Shown in pieces: positions 49,329 through 61,043 of a DNA stretch of 64,000 nucleotides. The translations under genes were made by a program, and so were the position numbers. Origin of the DNA: Cryptomeria japonica (lineage: Eukaryota > Streptophyta > Pinopsida > Cupressales > Cupressaceae); assembly GCF_030272615.1 (NCBI RefSeq), contig NC_081411.1, positions 835,562,136 through 835,626,135 of the forward strand, in the 5' to 3' direction. Under the pieces are notes generated by a model. That model saw only the letters and a list, made by a program, of their open reading frames with translations, did not search any database and had not been told where the DNA came from. The stretch's first letter is position 1, and each line of letters begins with the position of its first letter.

Positions 49329-50303
49329 CTATGGCAATGGAAGATCAGTATGTCGTGCATGAAGTTTGTTAAGGATCTATGGCAATGGAAGATCGGCATG
49401 AAGATCTACATTGCAGATTGAACCACAATAACCTTGTGCAAGTTCCAAGAAAGGAATGCAATTCCCTAGGCAAGGTAAAACATTTTCAGATCGAACGATG
49501 CATTGAACCTAGTCAAGTTTAAAGATCTGATGGCTAAGATTGATCATGGGAAATGTGATCAAGGAGATTAAGCGGTTAGCAAATTGTTTATAAATAAGAA
49601 ATTACTAATGAACAATGTATGCGGGCAAGTGTAAGCACAAGGATGCTACATAGTGATTACAGAGCACGGAAGCTTGAAAACCTGTTTGAATAACAGAGTA
49701 GAGAGCCCAACAGAGGGACAAGATAAGTCCTATGACAAGACTGTTTTGAGCAAATAAGAATCTGCTTTAGCATTTTAGATGTGAAGTTGCAGATATATTT
49801 TTATTGTTGTTATTTTGTAAGTGACAGAGAATCTCTTAACCGAGTGGACTTAATAGTCTTATTTGTAAACCCTCTAGCAAGGTAACATTCTAAATGAGTG
49901 TTTGAAATCCTTTAACAAGGTCACTTCTAACAAAGTGAAGATCCCAACAGATCTGAGGGAAATCCCTTAACCGGGTCACATCTAGCAATGTGTTTGTAAT
50001 CTTTAACAGGATTTTCTTTTAATCGAGCATACTCTAGAAGAGTATATTTCTTAGTGGGTCTGAAATCCCACAATGGTTTTTCCCTATTTGGGTTTCCACG
50101 TTAAATCTGGTGTTATATGTGTTATGATGATTATGTGTTTATAAGTTTACATGTTTAGCAGTTTTTGGTTATATTGCTGAAGTATAAGTTACCAAGGTTG
50201 AATCTGTTGACTTTATGGATTATTAAGTTTGTATGATTCACCCCCCCTCTCATTTTATTAGCTATTGGCATCAGAACTTTACATTTAGTATCAGAACTTA
50301 ACA
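49329..50303 (+). repeat. 5' LTR of copia B, truncated, with a filler fragment
   Basis: Matches the last two-thirds of the 3' LTR from 'tgtcgtgcatgaag' (49351) to 'agaacttaaca'. The 22 bases before it ('tctatggcaatggaagatca' and two more) are a displaced second copy of LTR sequence normally found at 49377-49396. This looks like templated filler made during repair of the deletion. Confidence 0.85.
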
Positions 50304-50305
50304 AT

Positions 50306-50317
50306 TGGTATCAGAGC
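50306..50317 (+). promoter_or_regulatory. Primer-binding site of copia B
   Basis: TGGTATCAGAGC, a perfect tRNA-iMet 3'-end complement, two bases after the LTR end. Confidence 0.9.
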
Positions 50318-50428
50318 TTTGGACTTCGAAAGAAAAAGTTTAATGGTACTTGAGGCAAAGATCCGAAGATGTATAAAAGGGATGCACCAAAACTGAACAA
50401 GTCAAGTTTCTCCACATGATAGAAAAGG

Positions 50429-53400
50429 ATGAAGCTGCACTTATCAAGAATTGGAGAATATGCAACACATTATTTGGAGAATGATTACATTCCATCGAGC
50501 ACCAATCCAATGACCTTGGAAGAGATAAAGGAAAAGCAAAAACATATCCAAGCTATGATTGAAATAACATTAGCATTGACCAACTCGGAGTTTAATGACC
50601 TAGAAGGTTGTAATGATGCAAAGGCAATGTGGACTAAGCTCATATCTGTGTATGGTGGTAATGAACATGTTCAAAGAGCAAAAGTAGATAGTCTAAGAGG
50701 ACAACTTGAATCCATGAGAATGAATGAAGGTGAGAACATAACCCAATACAGTACAAGGCTAAAGGAGATTGTCAATCAAATTAAAGGAGCAAGAGGAACT
50801 ATTGAAGAAAAGGATATAACAAGTAAGTTGTTGAGAACCCTTCTGCCTGCTTATGCCATTCGAGTCTCTGCAATCAACGAACTAAGGTCTATACCAAACA
50901 TGTCAGTTTCTTTGGATGCTACTATTGGTAAGCTACATGCATTTGAGTTAAGTAATTTTGATAACAGTGGGTCTTCGGTAAATAAAGTAGAATCTACATT
51001 CAGTTCTTTTTCATATTGGTGAATCTGATGATTACAATGATAGAATGAGTAAGTATTCTGAAGGGAATCACAGTGGAGCAAGTGAAAGATTTCGCAAGAA
51101 CATGGAAGAAGTACACAAACTGTATGAGGAAATCAAGAAGCAAGAAGAGTTTGAAGCACTATTGGCCAGAAGGTTACCGAGAGGAAAAGGTAAGTATAAA
51201 GGAAAGCTACCTTTAAAATGTTTCAATTGTGATAAAATAGGACATATGGCTTCTAACTTCCCTGACAAAGAATGTAGTGAAAAGAGAGAATATCGAGATA
51301 ACAGGCAGAAAGACAACCAATACAGAGGACACCGAGACTTTAGAAGGAGAGACAAAAAGACATGCCTAGTAGTTGATGAGGAATCCAACGATGATAAATC
51401 TGATGAAACTGATACTGAGGAAGTTGTTTATGTGGCTATTAAAGATGGATCTGATGAAGAAAGGTATGAAGAAAAAGCTCTAATATCTCACATAAACAAT
51501 AATGATTCTTGGATCATAGATAGTGGATGCTCACATCACATGACAGGTAATAAACACAAGTTTGTTAAACTAGAAGACTATGATGGAGGCTATGTAAGAT
51601 TTGGTAATGATACACCATGTTCGGTGAAAGGTAAAGGATCTATAAAACTTCTTGACAAAGCTAAATGTGATGATGTATACTGGGTTGAAGGATTGAAATA
51701 CAATTTGTTGAGTGTAGTACAGCTAAACAATACAGGATACCGAATAGAATTTCAGAAAAGAATTGTCAAAGTTCATGACAAGCATGGAAAGTTAGCTACT
51801 ACCGGGACACAAACAAAAGGTAATACATTTCATCTTGACTCAACTCAGAACAAGTGTCTTTATGTAAAGATAGATGATACCTGGTTATGGCATAAAAGGT
51901 TTTGTCATGTAAATTTTGATAATCTGATCAAAATGAGCAAGAAGCATCGAGTAAGAGGTCTACCGAGTCTTGAAAAACCTGAGAATGCTATATGTCGAGG
52001 ATGCCAGATGGGTAAGATGATAAGATCAAGCTTTACAAGTAAGTCCTACACTTCTAAAGGAATTTTAGATCTAGTACATATTGGTCTTTGTGGTCCTATG
52101 AAAGTTCAAAGTTATTATGGTGATAAATATTTCATATTATTTGTGGATGATTACTCAAGGATGATGTCAGTTATGTTTTAAAAGAAAAATCAGAAGCTTT
52201 TCAAATGTTTAAATGGTACAAGGCAAGAGTTGAAAATGAAACAGGAAGACAACTGAAATGTCTTAGATCTGACAGGGGAGTGGAATTCACTTCTGATGAA
52301 TTTAACTTATTCTGCAATGATCATGGTATAAAAAGACAAGTATTTGCACCGAGAACACCTCAGCAAAATGGGATAGCCGAGAGAAGAAACAGATCAATTG
52401 TGGATTGTGGCAGAACCCTGATGATAGAAAAGAGGGTACCTCAAACATTTTGGAGAGAAGCAATCAGCACTATAGTTTACACCCTGAACCGAGTTCAACT
52501 GAAGAAAGGAACTATGAAGACACCATATGAGATCTGGTATGACAAGAAACCTAATGTAAGTAATTTTAAAATCTTTGGAAGTAGATGCTATGTTCAGAAA
52601 GATGACAGAAATGGAAAGTTTGATCAAAAAAGTGAAGAAGGAACATTTCTTGGTTATTCTTCTAGAAGTAAGGCATTTAAATGTCTGATCAAATCATCTA
52701 ACAAAATACTAGAAAGTGCAAATGTGAAAATTGATGAATTTGCAAAAAAAAATGATGAAGGAAATTCCAAAGAACCAGAAGATTATGAAGAATTTGTTTA
52801 TGTTCAACCGAGAAGTCCTGCCGAGAAAGCTACTGAAGAAAATGAAGATAATATCCAATTACCGAGTGATGAAGAAGATCATACAGAGTCTACCGAGCCT
52901 ATATTAGCCAAATATGTTAGAAGACATAATGCATCAAGTCAGATTATAGGAGATAAGGATGATCCAGTGATGACAAGGAACAAACTGAGACAAAACACAT
53001 GTCTGATATCTGAATTTGAACCGAGAATAGTAAAAGAGGCATTTAACAGTGAAGATTGGGTAAATGCTATGACAGAAGAGATTGATCAAATCAAGAAGAA
53101 TGACACATGGACACCAATCCCAAGATCGAAGGACAAAAATGTAATCGATATTAAGTGGATTTTCATAAACAAGCTAAATGAAAAAGGTGAGGTCATTCGG
53201 AACAAAGCAAGACTAGTTTGCAAAGGTTATGCTCAAGAAGAAGGAATAGGTTATGGTGAGACTTTTGCACCTGTGGCTAGACTTGAGGGAGTAAGAACAT
53301 TGTTGGCATATGCTGCTTTCAAAAATTTCAAGGTATATCAAATGGATGTTAAATCTGCATTTTTGAATGGTATACTAGAAGAAGAAGTTTACATTGAACA

Positions 53401-54556
53401 ACTAGAAGGATTTGTTGAAGACAAGAGTAAAGATCAAGTATGTAAATTGAACAAAGCTTTATATGGTCTGAAACAAGCACCTAGAGCATGGTATGAGAGA
53501 CTGCACTCTTATTTGATCAAGATTGGTTTTGTAAGGACAAGTGAAAGCAACAATATGTACATGAAGAATAATGAGGACAATGGAATACTGATCTCAGCCA
53601 TATTTGTTGATGATATTATTTTTTGTGGTAATGACTCCTTATGCAAGAACTTTGGAAATAAAATGTGCAAAGAATTTGAGATGTCATTAATCAACGAGAT
53701 AAAGTATTTTATAGGTTTATAGATACTGCAAATGAAAGATGAGGTTTTCATTACTCAATCCAAGCACATAAAGGAAATCTTGAAGAAATTTGGAATGGAG
53801 GATTCTAAACCAGTAAGTACTCCTATGACTACTAACTGTAAACTATCAAAGAATGATGAATCTGCATCTGTTGATGAGACACTTTACTGATCTATGATTA
53901 GAAAGTTGCAATATGTTGTGCATAGTAGACCGGATATAGCACATGCAGTAGGTATTGTTGCAAGATTTTCCGCAGATCCCAAGGAAACCCATATGATAGC
54001 AATCAAGAGAATTTTCAGATACCTGAGAGGCACTGAAGATTATGGCTTAGTATATGATAAGAGAAATGATTTTGATTTAAAATTTTATACTGATGTTGAT
54101 TGGGAAGGCAACATTGATGACAGGAAAAGCACAAGTGGTGGAGCTTTCTTTTTGGGAGAAAGACTAGTAAGTTGGCTTAGCAAGAAACAAGGATGTATTT
54201 CACAGTCAATAGCTGAAGCTGAATATGTTGTTGCAGTATTGAATTGTACCAATATAGCATGGATCAAACAACTATTGGAAGGTATAAATGAGAAAGTTAC
54301 TGAGCTAGTAACTATATTTTGTGATAATATGAGTGCCATTAACATTTCAAAGAATCCTGTAATGCACTCTAAGACAAAGCATATATCTATAAAGTATCAT
54401 TATCTCAGAGAAGAAGTTCAAGAGAAGAAAGTTGTGCTAGAATATATCAATTCCAAGGAGCAATTGACAAATATTTTCACAAAGCCACTACCAAGGGACA
54501 CTTTTGAGTATCTCAGAAGCAAGTTAGGGGTCCTACCCCTATCTTCTACTCACTGA
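50429..54556 (+). pseudogene. Copia B gag-pol, broken
   Basis: Domains in order: gag core (50429-51022); zinc knuckle near 51220 (C-F-N-C-D-K-I-G-H, with the last Cys replaced); protease W-I-I-D-S-G-C-S-H-H (51509); and GAG pre-integrase L-W-H-K-R-F-C-H (51880). Integrase follows with an altered first catalytic site (H-I-G-L-C-G-P in place of the usual Asp), then S-D-R-G-V-E-F and Q-Q-N-G-I-A-E-R. Reverse transcriptase reads A-R-L-V-C-K-G-Y-A-Q, F-V-D-D-I-I-F, and RNase H has the D-V-D-W-E-G and S-I-A-E-A-E-Y motifs. Frame breaks lie at about 51022-51045 and 52180, with stops at 53720 and 53888. The element can no longer make its proteins. Confidence 0.9.
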
Positions 54557-55014
54557 CAGCGTTTAGTGAAAGCATCAATTCGATGAATCTACAAAATATT
54601 ATGTGTGGATTGATGTTGATTTATGCACTTTATAAGGTTTTCTAAAGGTGTGCAAGAAATAGTGAATAGAGACAAGTTGCTTTGACCGAGACTGAGATGA
54701 TACACAGCAAGGCAAATCACTTCACAAAGGAAGAAATCATGATTTAGTTCTTTTACTTTTTGGTATTGTTGTCAAAGGGGGAGAAGACTAAATGGTTGAC
54801 TGAATGGTAAAGCCCTAAATGAAGAAGATTACAGAAGACAACAAAAGATAACAGAAGACTAATGACAAGGGGAGAAGACTACAAAAAGGAGAAGACTTCA
54901 GGAGATTTTAACGGCTCAAAGATAACAGGAGAAGTCTAATAGCAATCTGAATCCGAATCAATTTGAATATCTTGTTGGTATTACCATTTACCAGTTGGTT
55001 TTGCCATCAATGCC

Positions 55015-55026
55015 AAAGGGGGAGAT
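55015..55026 (+). promoter_or_regulatory. Polypurine tract of copia B
   Basis: AAAGGGGGAGAT directly precedes the 3' LTR start TGTTGGC and is the site where plus-strand DNA synthesis is primed in such elements. Confidence 0.85.
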
Positions 55027-56512
55027 TGTTGGCATTTCAATAGAAAGAAAGATTGTTGATACTCATTAAGGATATTGAGAAGGTTGTTGAAGATTATTGA
55101 TATAACTGAAAAAGGATGATAACTATCTTTATAACATTATTTTGTCATTGATGTCAAGAAATTGATTTTCTGATTCAATATGATGTTGCCATATCTTAAG
55201 AAGATTGATTTGAAGAGAATTAAGTGGTCGGTAAAAGACTCAGAAAGAATGTGATAAGAAAGAGGAGGAATAAGTTATTCAATGGGCAACTATTACTGAG
55301 TTAGACAATGATGAGATCATGATGTTTAGATTGTTTTGATATCCTACATATGTTGTTTATTGTAAGGTTAATACTATACTATGTCACCGAGCAAGGAACC
55401 TAGTTGGTAAACCCTAAGGAACCTAGTTGGTAAACCCTAAGGTTATCGATATCGGTTAATGAAGGTGGAATGTCTACCAAGTAAAGTTTAGTATTTACTG
55501 AGTTGCAACCGATTTATGATAGAGCACATTGGATGAATCCAAGCATTATTTAATGAAGGACAATGATTAGCTGGAGATGTATAAATGATTGGTATGTCGT
55601 GCATGAAGTTTGTTAAGGATCTATGGCAATGGAAGATCGACATGAAGATCTACAGTGCAGATTGAACCACAATAACCTTGTGCAAGTTCCAAGAAAGGAA
55701 TGCAAGTCCCTAGGCAAGGTAAAACGTTTTCAGATCAAAGGATGCATTGAACCTAGTCAATTTTAAAGATCTAATGGCTAAGATTGATCATGGGAAATGT
55801 GATCAAGGAGATTAAGCGGTTAGCAAATTGTTTATAAATAAGAAGTTATTGATGAACAATGTATGCGGGCAAGTGTAAGCACAGGGATGCTACATAGTGA
55901 TTACCGAGCACAGAAGCTTGAATAACAGAGTAGAGATCCCAGCAAAGGGACAAGATAAGTCCTATGACAAGATTGTTTTGAGCAAATAAGAATCTGCTTT
56001 AGCATTTTAGATGTGAATTTGCAGATATATTTTTATTACTGTTATTTTGTAAGTGACAGAAAATATCTTAACTGAGTGGACTTAATAGTCTTATTTGTAA
56101 ACCCTCTAGCAAGGTAACATTCTAAATGAGTGTTTGAAATCCTTTAACAAGGTCATAACAAAGTGGAGATCCTAATAGATCTGAGGGAAATCCCTTAACC
56201 GGGTCACATCTAGCAATGTGTTTGTAATCTTTAACAGGATTTGCTTTTAACCCAGCATACTCTAGAAGAGTATATTTCTTAGTGGGTCCGAAATCCCACA
56301 ATGGTTTTTCCCTATTTGGGTTTCCACGTTAAATCTAGTGTTATATGTGTTATGATGATTATGTGTTTATGAGTTTGCATGTTTAGCAGTTTTTGGTTAT
56401 ATTGTTGAAGTATAAGTTACCGAGGTTGAATCTGCTGACTTTATGGATTATTAAGTTTGTATGATTCACCCCCCCCTCTCATCTTGTTAGCTATTGGCAT
56501 CAGAACTTAACA
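55027..56512 (+). repeat. 3' LTR of copia B
   Basis: 1,486 bp, TGTTGG ... AACA. It shares with solo LTRs 1-3 (which lie in the opposite orientation) the 'gattcacccccc' C-run near its 3' end, the 'gggtttccacg' phrase and many 'ttaacagg'-like repeats, so all belong to one LTR lineage. Confidence 0.9.
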
Positions 56513-56707
56513 GGGGAGGGAGAGAGGGAGATTGGGGAAAGGAGAGGGGGAGAGGGAGAGGGAGAGAGAGGGAGATTAAGGAAAGGAGAGGGGGAGAGGG
56601 GGAGAGGGAGAGAAAGCGAGATTGGGAAAAGGAGAGGGGGGGATAAAGAGAGAGAGGGAGAGGGAGGGAGAGAAGGAGAGGGGGAGGGAGAGAGGAAGGG
56701 AGAGGGA

Positions 56708-56792
<85 letters not shown>

Positions 56793-57026
56793 GGAAAAGG
56801 AGAGGGAGAGAGGGAGAGAAGGAGAGGGGGAGGGAGAGAGGGAGATTGAGGAAAGGAGAGGGGGAGAGGAGAGAGAGGGAGATTGGGAAAAGGAGAGGGG
56901 GAGAGGGAGAGAGGGAGAGAAGGAGAGGGGGAGGGAGAGAGGGAGAGGGAGAGAGCGAGATTGGGAAAAGGAGAGGGGGAGGGAGAGGGAGAGAGAGGGA
57001 CATTGGGAAAAAGAGAGATTTGGGAA

Positions 57027-57107
<81 letters not shown>

Positions 57108-57306
57108 GGAAAAGGAGAGGGAGAGAGGGAGAGAGGGAGAGAAGGAGAGGGGGAGGGAGACTAGGGAAAGGAGAGGGGGAGAGGGAGAGAGAGGGAGATT
57201 GGGAAAAGGAGAGGGAGAGAGGGAGAGAAGGAGAGGGGGAGGGAGAGAGGGAGATTGGGGAAAGGAGAGGGGGAGAGGGAGAGAGAGAGGGAGATTGGGA
57301 AAAGGA

Positions 57307-57345
<39 letters not shown>

Positions 57346-57678
57346 GGAGGGAGGGGAGAGAGAGGGAGATTGGGAAAAGGAGAGGGGGAGACAAAGAGAG
57401 AGGGAAAGAGAGGGAGATTGGGAAAAGGAGAGGGAGAGAGGGAGAGAAGGAGAGGGGGAGGGAGAGAGGGAGATTGGGGAAAGGAGAGGGGGAGAGGGAG
57501 AGAGAGGGAGATTGGGAAAAGGAGAATGGGAGAGGGAGAGAGGAAGGGAGAGGGAGAGAGAGGGATATTAGGAAAAGGAGAGGGGGAGAGGGAGAGAGAG
57601 GGAGATTGGGAAAAGGAGAGGGGGAGAGAGAGAGAGGAAGGGAGAGGGAGGGCAGAGATCGGGAGAATAGGATAAAGA

Positions 57679-57752
<74 letters not shown>

Positions 57753-57844
57753 ATAACGAAAGGGGGAGGGAGAGGGGGGAGAGGGAGAGGGAGGGGGAGA
57801 AAGAGAGAGAAGGGGGAGAGGGTGAGAATAGGATAGGATAATGT

Positions 57845-57883
<39 letters not shown>

Positions 57884-57990
57884 GAGGAGGAGGAGAGGGT
57901 GAGAGACATGAGGTAGAGAGAGAACAAGAAGGAGAAAAGGGTGAGAGATTAAAAAAATAAAGAAGTGTGAGGGGGAGAGAGATGAGATAG
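56513..57990. repeat. GA-rich block with several (GA)n tracts
   Basis: About 1.5 kb of purine-only sequence on this strand. Pure GA runs lie at about 56714-56789, 57028-57103 and 57676-57746, separated by 'gggaaaaggagaggg' phrases; a (TG)n run sits at 57842-57869. It is the counterpart of the TC tract of copy 1 but is greatly expanded. Very long open frames on both strands are artefacts of the repeat. Confidence 0.95.
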
Positions 57991-59027
57991 AACTCAAGGA
58001 AGATAATTAGGGCTCAGAATGGACAAAGACAATGATGGGGGAAGTAAGACGAGAGAGAGGAAAAGGAGAGGTACATGCATGTATACAAACATATATACAT
58101 ATATCTATATAAATATATGTATATATAACTATAGATATGCATATATACATACATAAACAAATATTATCTAGGTATGTCTAAAATATGTGTAGTAAATGCT
58201 AAGTTTACAAGCATACATTATTATGTCTTCATAACCCGTACGGGTTATTTAGAACTGCGAATAGTACTTTTGGTTCTTCAAAACCCGTGCGGGTTTTGGC
58301 TTGGTAAGAGGGTTGGAAAATGACCATAAGGCTTGCAAGCCCATTTCCCCCCCTTTTTTGTTCTTTTACACATTTTTTCATCCTCCACCATGATTTCTTG
58401 ACTTCATCGTCATCAGGTTTACAAATGATGAAGTGCCCGTATCTCTAAAATTACCACCATAATCTCACACATCTTCTTAGTTTTCTGGCCATGTAATTTT
58501 TTTAATTTTTGGACAACATTAGCATAGTAAACTTTAATTTTCTTTATCAATGCCTTAACAGTTCTCACATTCATATGTCTACCATTTTTTTAATAACTTT
58601 TGATATACTTGACCAAATTCAAAATAAATTATATATTATTGTTCTACACTAGATTCTATACACTTTAAAAAGAAAAAAAATTGCATTTTTGATTATTTTG
58701 ATGCAAGTTATGCCTAGCACACAAACATGTACCAAATTTTTAGGATGTGGTCACTTCCAAAAATCATAAAAAATAAAATACTCAACGAAAAATTATAAAA
58801 AAAATACACAACTTCTAGATCTCACTCTTACCTATCATCCTACCAAAGGGTTTTACAAAATACTAAATCTAACTATATATTTTGTGCAGCGCACGAAAAC
58901 AGCTATGTTATATTTTTCTGAAAAAATCAGGAACAGTTTTTCGTGCGTGAAAGGTTTGACCCTCTTAATCTTATCCAATTTTTTTTTTAAATAGTAGTTT
59001 AGAAACTAGATTTAGAGTACTACAATT
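57991..59027 (-). repeat. Right arm of the 20.5-kb transposon, inverted counterpart of copy 1 left arm
   Basis: Shares with 16952-18200 (reverse complement) a run of blocks: 'gtttacaagcatacatta', the CCCGTACGGG motifs (58231 and 58279), 'gcttgcaagcccatttcccc', 'ttcatcctccaccatgatttc', 'atgcaagttatgcctagc' and 'gaccctcttaatcttatcc'. No coding. Confidence 0.9.
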
Positions 59028-59134
59028 CTTATTCTTTTTTCAACTCCTAGTTTTGAGTGTATGACCTTCAAATAGCTCTTTGAAGTTTAGGTTTACCTGC
59101 TTTCAGAAGAAAAAAGAAAAAAAAGAAAAAAAAG

Positions 59135-59182
59135 TGGCCACTTATACCCCCCTTTTTGTTCACCATCTTGGTGCACTTACCC
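59135..59182 (-). repeat. Right terminal inverted repeat
   Basis: Ends CACTTACCC at 59182. Read from the end inwards it matches the left terminus and is followed by AATT (59183-59186), the second target copy. Confidence 0.88.
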
Positions 59183-59186
59183 AATT

Positions 59187-60740
59187 GTGTGATACACTCT
59201 AGATTCTTGGCACCACCATATTATGCAGAATATATCAACTATGTGTATTATATTTAAAATCTGGTTTCTCACAAAGTTGTGAAGGGGGTCACTCCTTTCC
59301 AAGCATGGACTAATAAAAAACCATTGGTATAACACTTTCAAGTGTTTAGATCCCCTACATGGGTCCATATTCCAATAGAAAAAATATAAGGCTATGGATC
59401 CACAAAGAAAGACTTGTATATTTGTTGGATATGTAGATAGTGTCAAGGGATACAAGCCTCTTCATCCTACCACACGATTTGTTCATTAAGAGGAATGTTC
59501 GTTTCAAGGAAAGTCTTGATAAATCTTCTTTCACTTCTCCACTAGTAACTACTTTGGAGTCATTACAAAAGAATGATAGTTCTTCTAAGGATTTTGATCA
59601 TCATGATCTTGCTGAGGAGTTTTCTTCAAATAGTGACGATGATGATGCACATTCTTCACTTAGTCGTCATTTACATTCTCCTCCAAATTCTCCCCATTCT
59701 CTTAATTAAGGACCTCTTCAAGCATGACAAATATTAGAGTCAACAGGGGATTAGATTGGGGACCCTTCATATACTAGAAAAACAAGATCATAGTTTTAGG
59801 AAGCTCCACATCTCTTTATTGCTTCGACTTTTGATTCTAGTCTTTTCAGGAAGCTTTGGTACCCGCAAGAGAAATGTTGTTATACAAGAGGAGTTTAGTT
59901 CCTTGGAGAGGAACCACATATGAGATCTTGTCCTCCTTCCCAAGGGAAGTAAACTTGTTCAATACAAGTGGACCTATCAAAAAATATGGCGCGGATGGTT
60001 CAGTTGATAAGCATAAGGCTTGGATGCAAAAGGATTCTCCCAAGTCCCTAAGATCAAGACTACTCTAAGAATTTTGCACCAATTGCCAAAACAAGTTCCA
60101 TTTGCCTTGTCCTTACTATTGATGTAGCTCAATAGATTGGAAGTTCATCAGATGGATGTGAAGAGTGTCTATCTTCATGTGGTGACCTTCAAGAGGAGAT
60201 ATATATGGAGAAGCCACAAGGATTCATACAAGATCTTCACTTATTTGTAATCTCAAGATGTCTCCCTATAGACTCCTTCCTTATGACAATTGGGTTCACT
60301 AGATTGTATTTTGAACTGAATATCTATATTTAACAGGAGGATGATACTCACACTTTCTATGCTGACGATTTGTTGATCACAATGAGTCACTTGTCCACTA
60401 TTCAAGTGGTGAAAATTGCCCTTTCATGATCAATTCTTGATGTCTAACTTGGGCCTATTATATTACTTATTGGGGATTGAGATCACTCAATCTTCCTCAA
60501 GTATCTTTTTGGCATAGCCCAAGTATGCACTTGATATGCTCTCCAAATTTTGCATAGTTGATTGTAAGCCTACACCTACTCCATTTTTGTCTTGGGTCAA
60601 ATTTGCGGCAACGTGTTCTTCACCCTTGGTTAGTGACACTTTGTATCAATAGCTTATTGGTAGTCTCGTATACTTGAATCACACAAAACCTGACATTTCA
60701 TATGTAATAGGCCCGGTCTCCCGATTCATGTAGGTGGCAC
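59187..60740 (+). pseudogene. Copia A integrase C-terminus and reverse transcriptase, degraded
   Basis: Continues the host frame directly after the transposon with A-N-C-V-I-H-S-like sequence, then K-A-M-D-P-Q-R-K-T-C-I-F-V-G-Y. An integrase-RT linker rich in Ser and Asp (59440-59709) and a reverse transcriptase with many stops follow; the catalytic box Y-A-D-D is still legible at 60358. L-N-H-T-K-P-D-I-S-Y near 60680 is the usual end of the RT region. RNase H is missing and the element stops near 60750. Confidence 0.75.
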
Positions 60741-60918
60741 ATGAGAAACCTATATGTATAAATTTTCAAAAAGATAGGAAACCTCAACTATTAACCAGAT
60801 AGTGAAATTCAGTGGATCAAAATAACTAGCATACCAACCTAAAATATACTTCCACTTTTAGTTAACTTGCCCCTCACTTCTCAAATAACACCAAGAAAAG
60901 ACAAGGAGGTAATAAATC

Positions 60919-61043
60919 AAATGTTTAAAATATGTCACAACAAATAAACTAAAGTATTAGAGTAAATGTTTAAAGAAGCCACAACAAATTAACTGAAGTA
61001 TTAGAGTAAATGTTTAAATAAGCCACAACAAACAAACTAACAT
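60919..61043. repeat. 45-bp tandem repeat, three units
   Basis: Units starting 'aaatgtttaaa' at 60919, 60964 and 61008, each with 'cacaacaaa' and 'agtattagagt' (last unit partial). Confidence 0.85.

Larger units (their letters stand above)
49351..56512 (+). mobile_element. Copia element B, nested in the 20.5-kb transposon
   Basis: Ty1/copia retrotransposon with a 5' LTR of 953 bp (49351-50303), primer site at 50306, gag-pol 50429-54556, a polypurine tract at 55015-55026 and a 3' LTR of 1,486 bp (55027-56512). The 5' LTR lacks the first ~568 bp found in the 3' LTR, so the left end was deleted after insertion. No target duplication remains, and part of the neighbouring transposase was lost with it. 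The reading frame has several stops and frameshifts. Confidence 0.9.
38674..59182. mobile_element. 20.5-kb two-gene DNA transposon with terminal inverted repeats
   Basis: Element of 20,509 bp, of which about 8.5 kb are two later insertions. The termini match: left GGGTAAATGCACCAAGATGG then TGAACA..AAAGTGGCCAC; right, read inwards, GGGTAAGTGCACCAAGATGG then TGAACAAAAAGGG..AAGTGGCCAC. The right copy has about 10 extra bases in the middle. A 4-bp AATT duplication flanks it. Inside, from the left: palindromic motifs, an accessory gene (+, 39062-41854), a 358-bp tandem array (42471-44690), a transposase gene (-, 49328-45197), GA tracts (56513-57990) and a palindrome-bearing right arm. A 4-bp duplication and a large DDE protein recall the Sola superfamily, but I cannot assign it with confidence. 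Confidence 0.85.
31992..60750 (+). mobile_element. Copia element A, the outermost host of the nest (interrupted)
   Basis: An old Ty1/copia retrotransposon. Its 5' LTR is 31992-32499, the primer site follows at 32500, and gag lies at 33960-34135, 35588-35873 and from 37393. Protease, the GAG pre-integrase domain and the integrase start run to 38669. The rest of integrase and a reverse transcriptase with Y-A-D-D lie at 59187-60740. The coding order resumes on the far side of each insertion, which proves they are one element. It ends abruptly near 60750, so RNase H and the 3' LTR are missing. The stretch 32520-33950 has no readable gag and may hold another insertion. Confidence 0.85.

Noticed and set aside
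56500-57997. Long open frames of Ser/Leu/Pro or Arg/Glu/Gly residues on both strands
   Set aside because: They are translations of GA/TC microsatellite DNA, which lacks stop codons; nothing gene-like flanks them.
38674-59182. Reading the whole nest as one giant retrotransposon or a virus integration
   Set aside because: Target duplications separate distinct elements, and no capsid, envelope or viral replication genes were seen.
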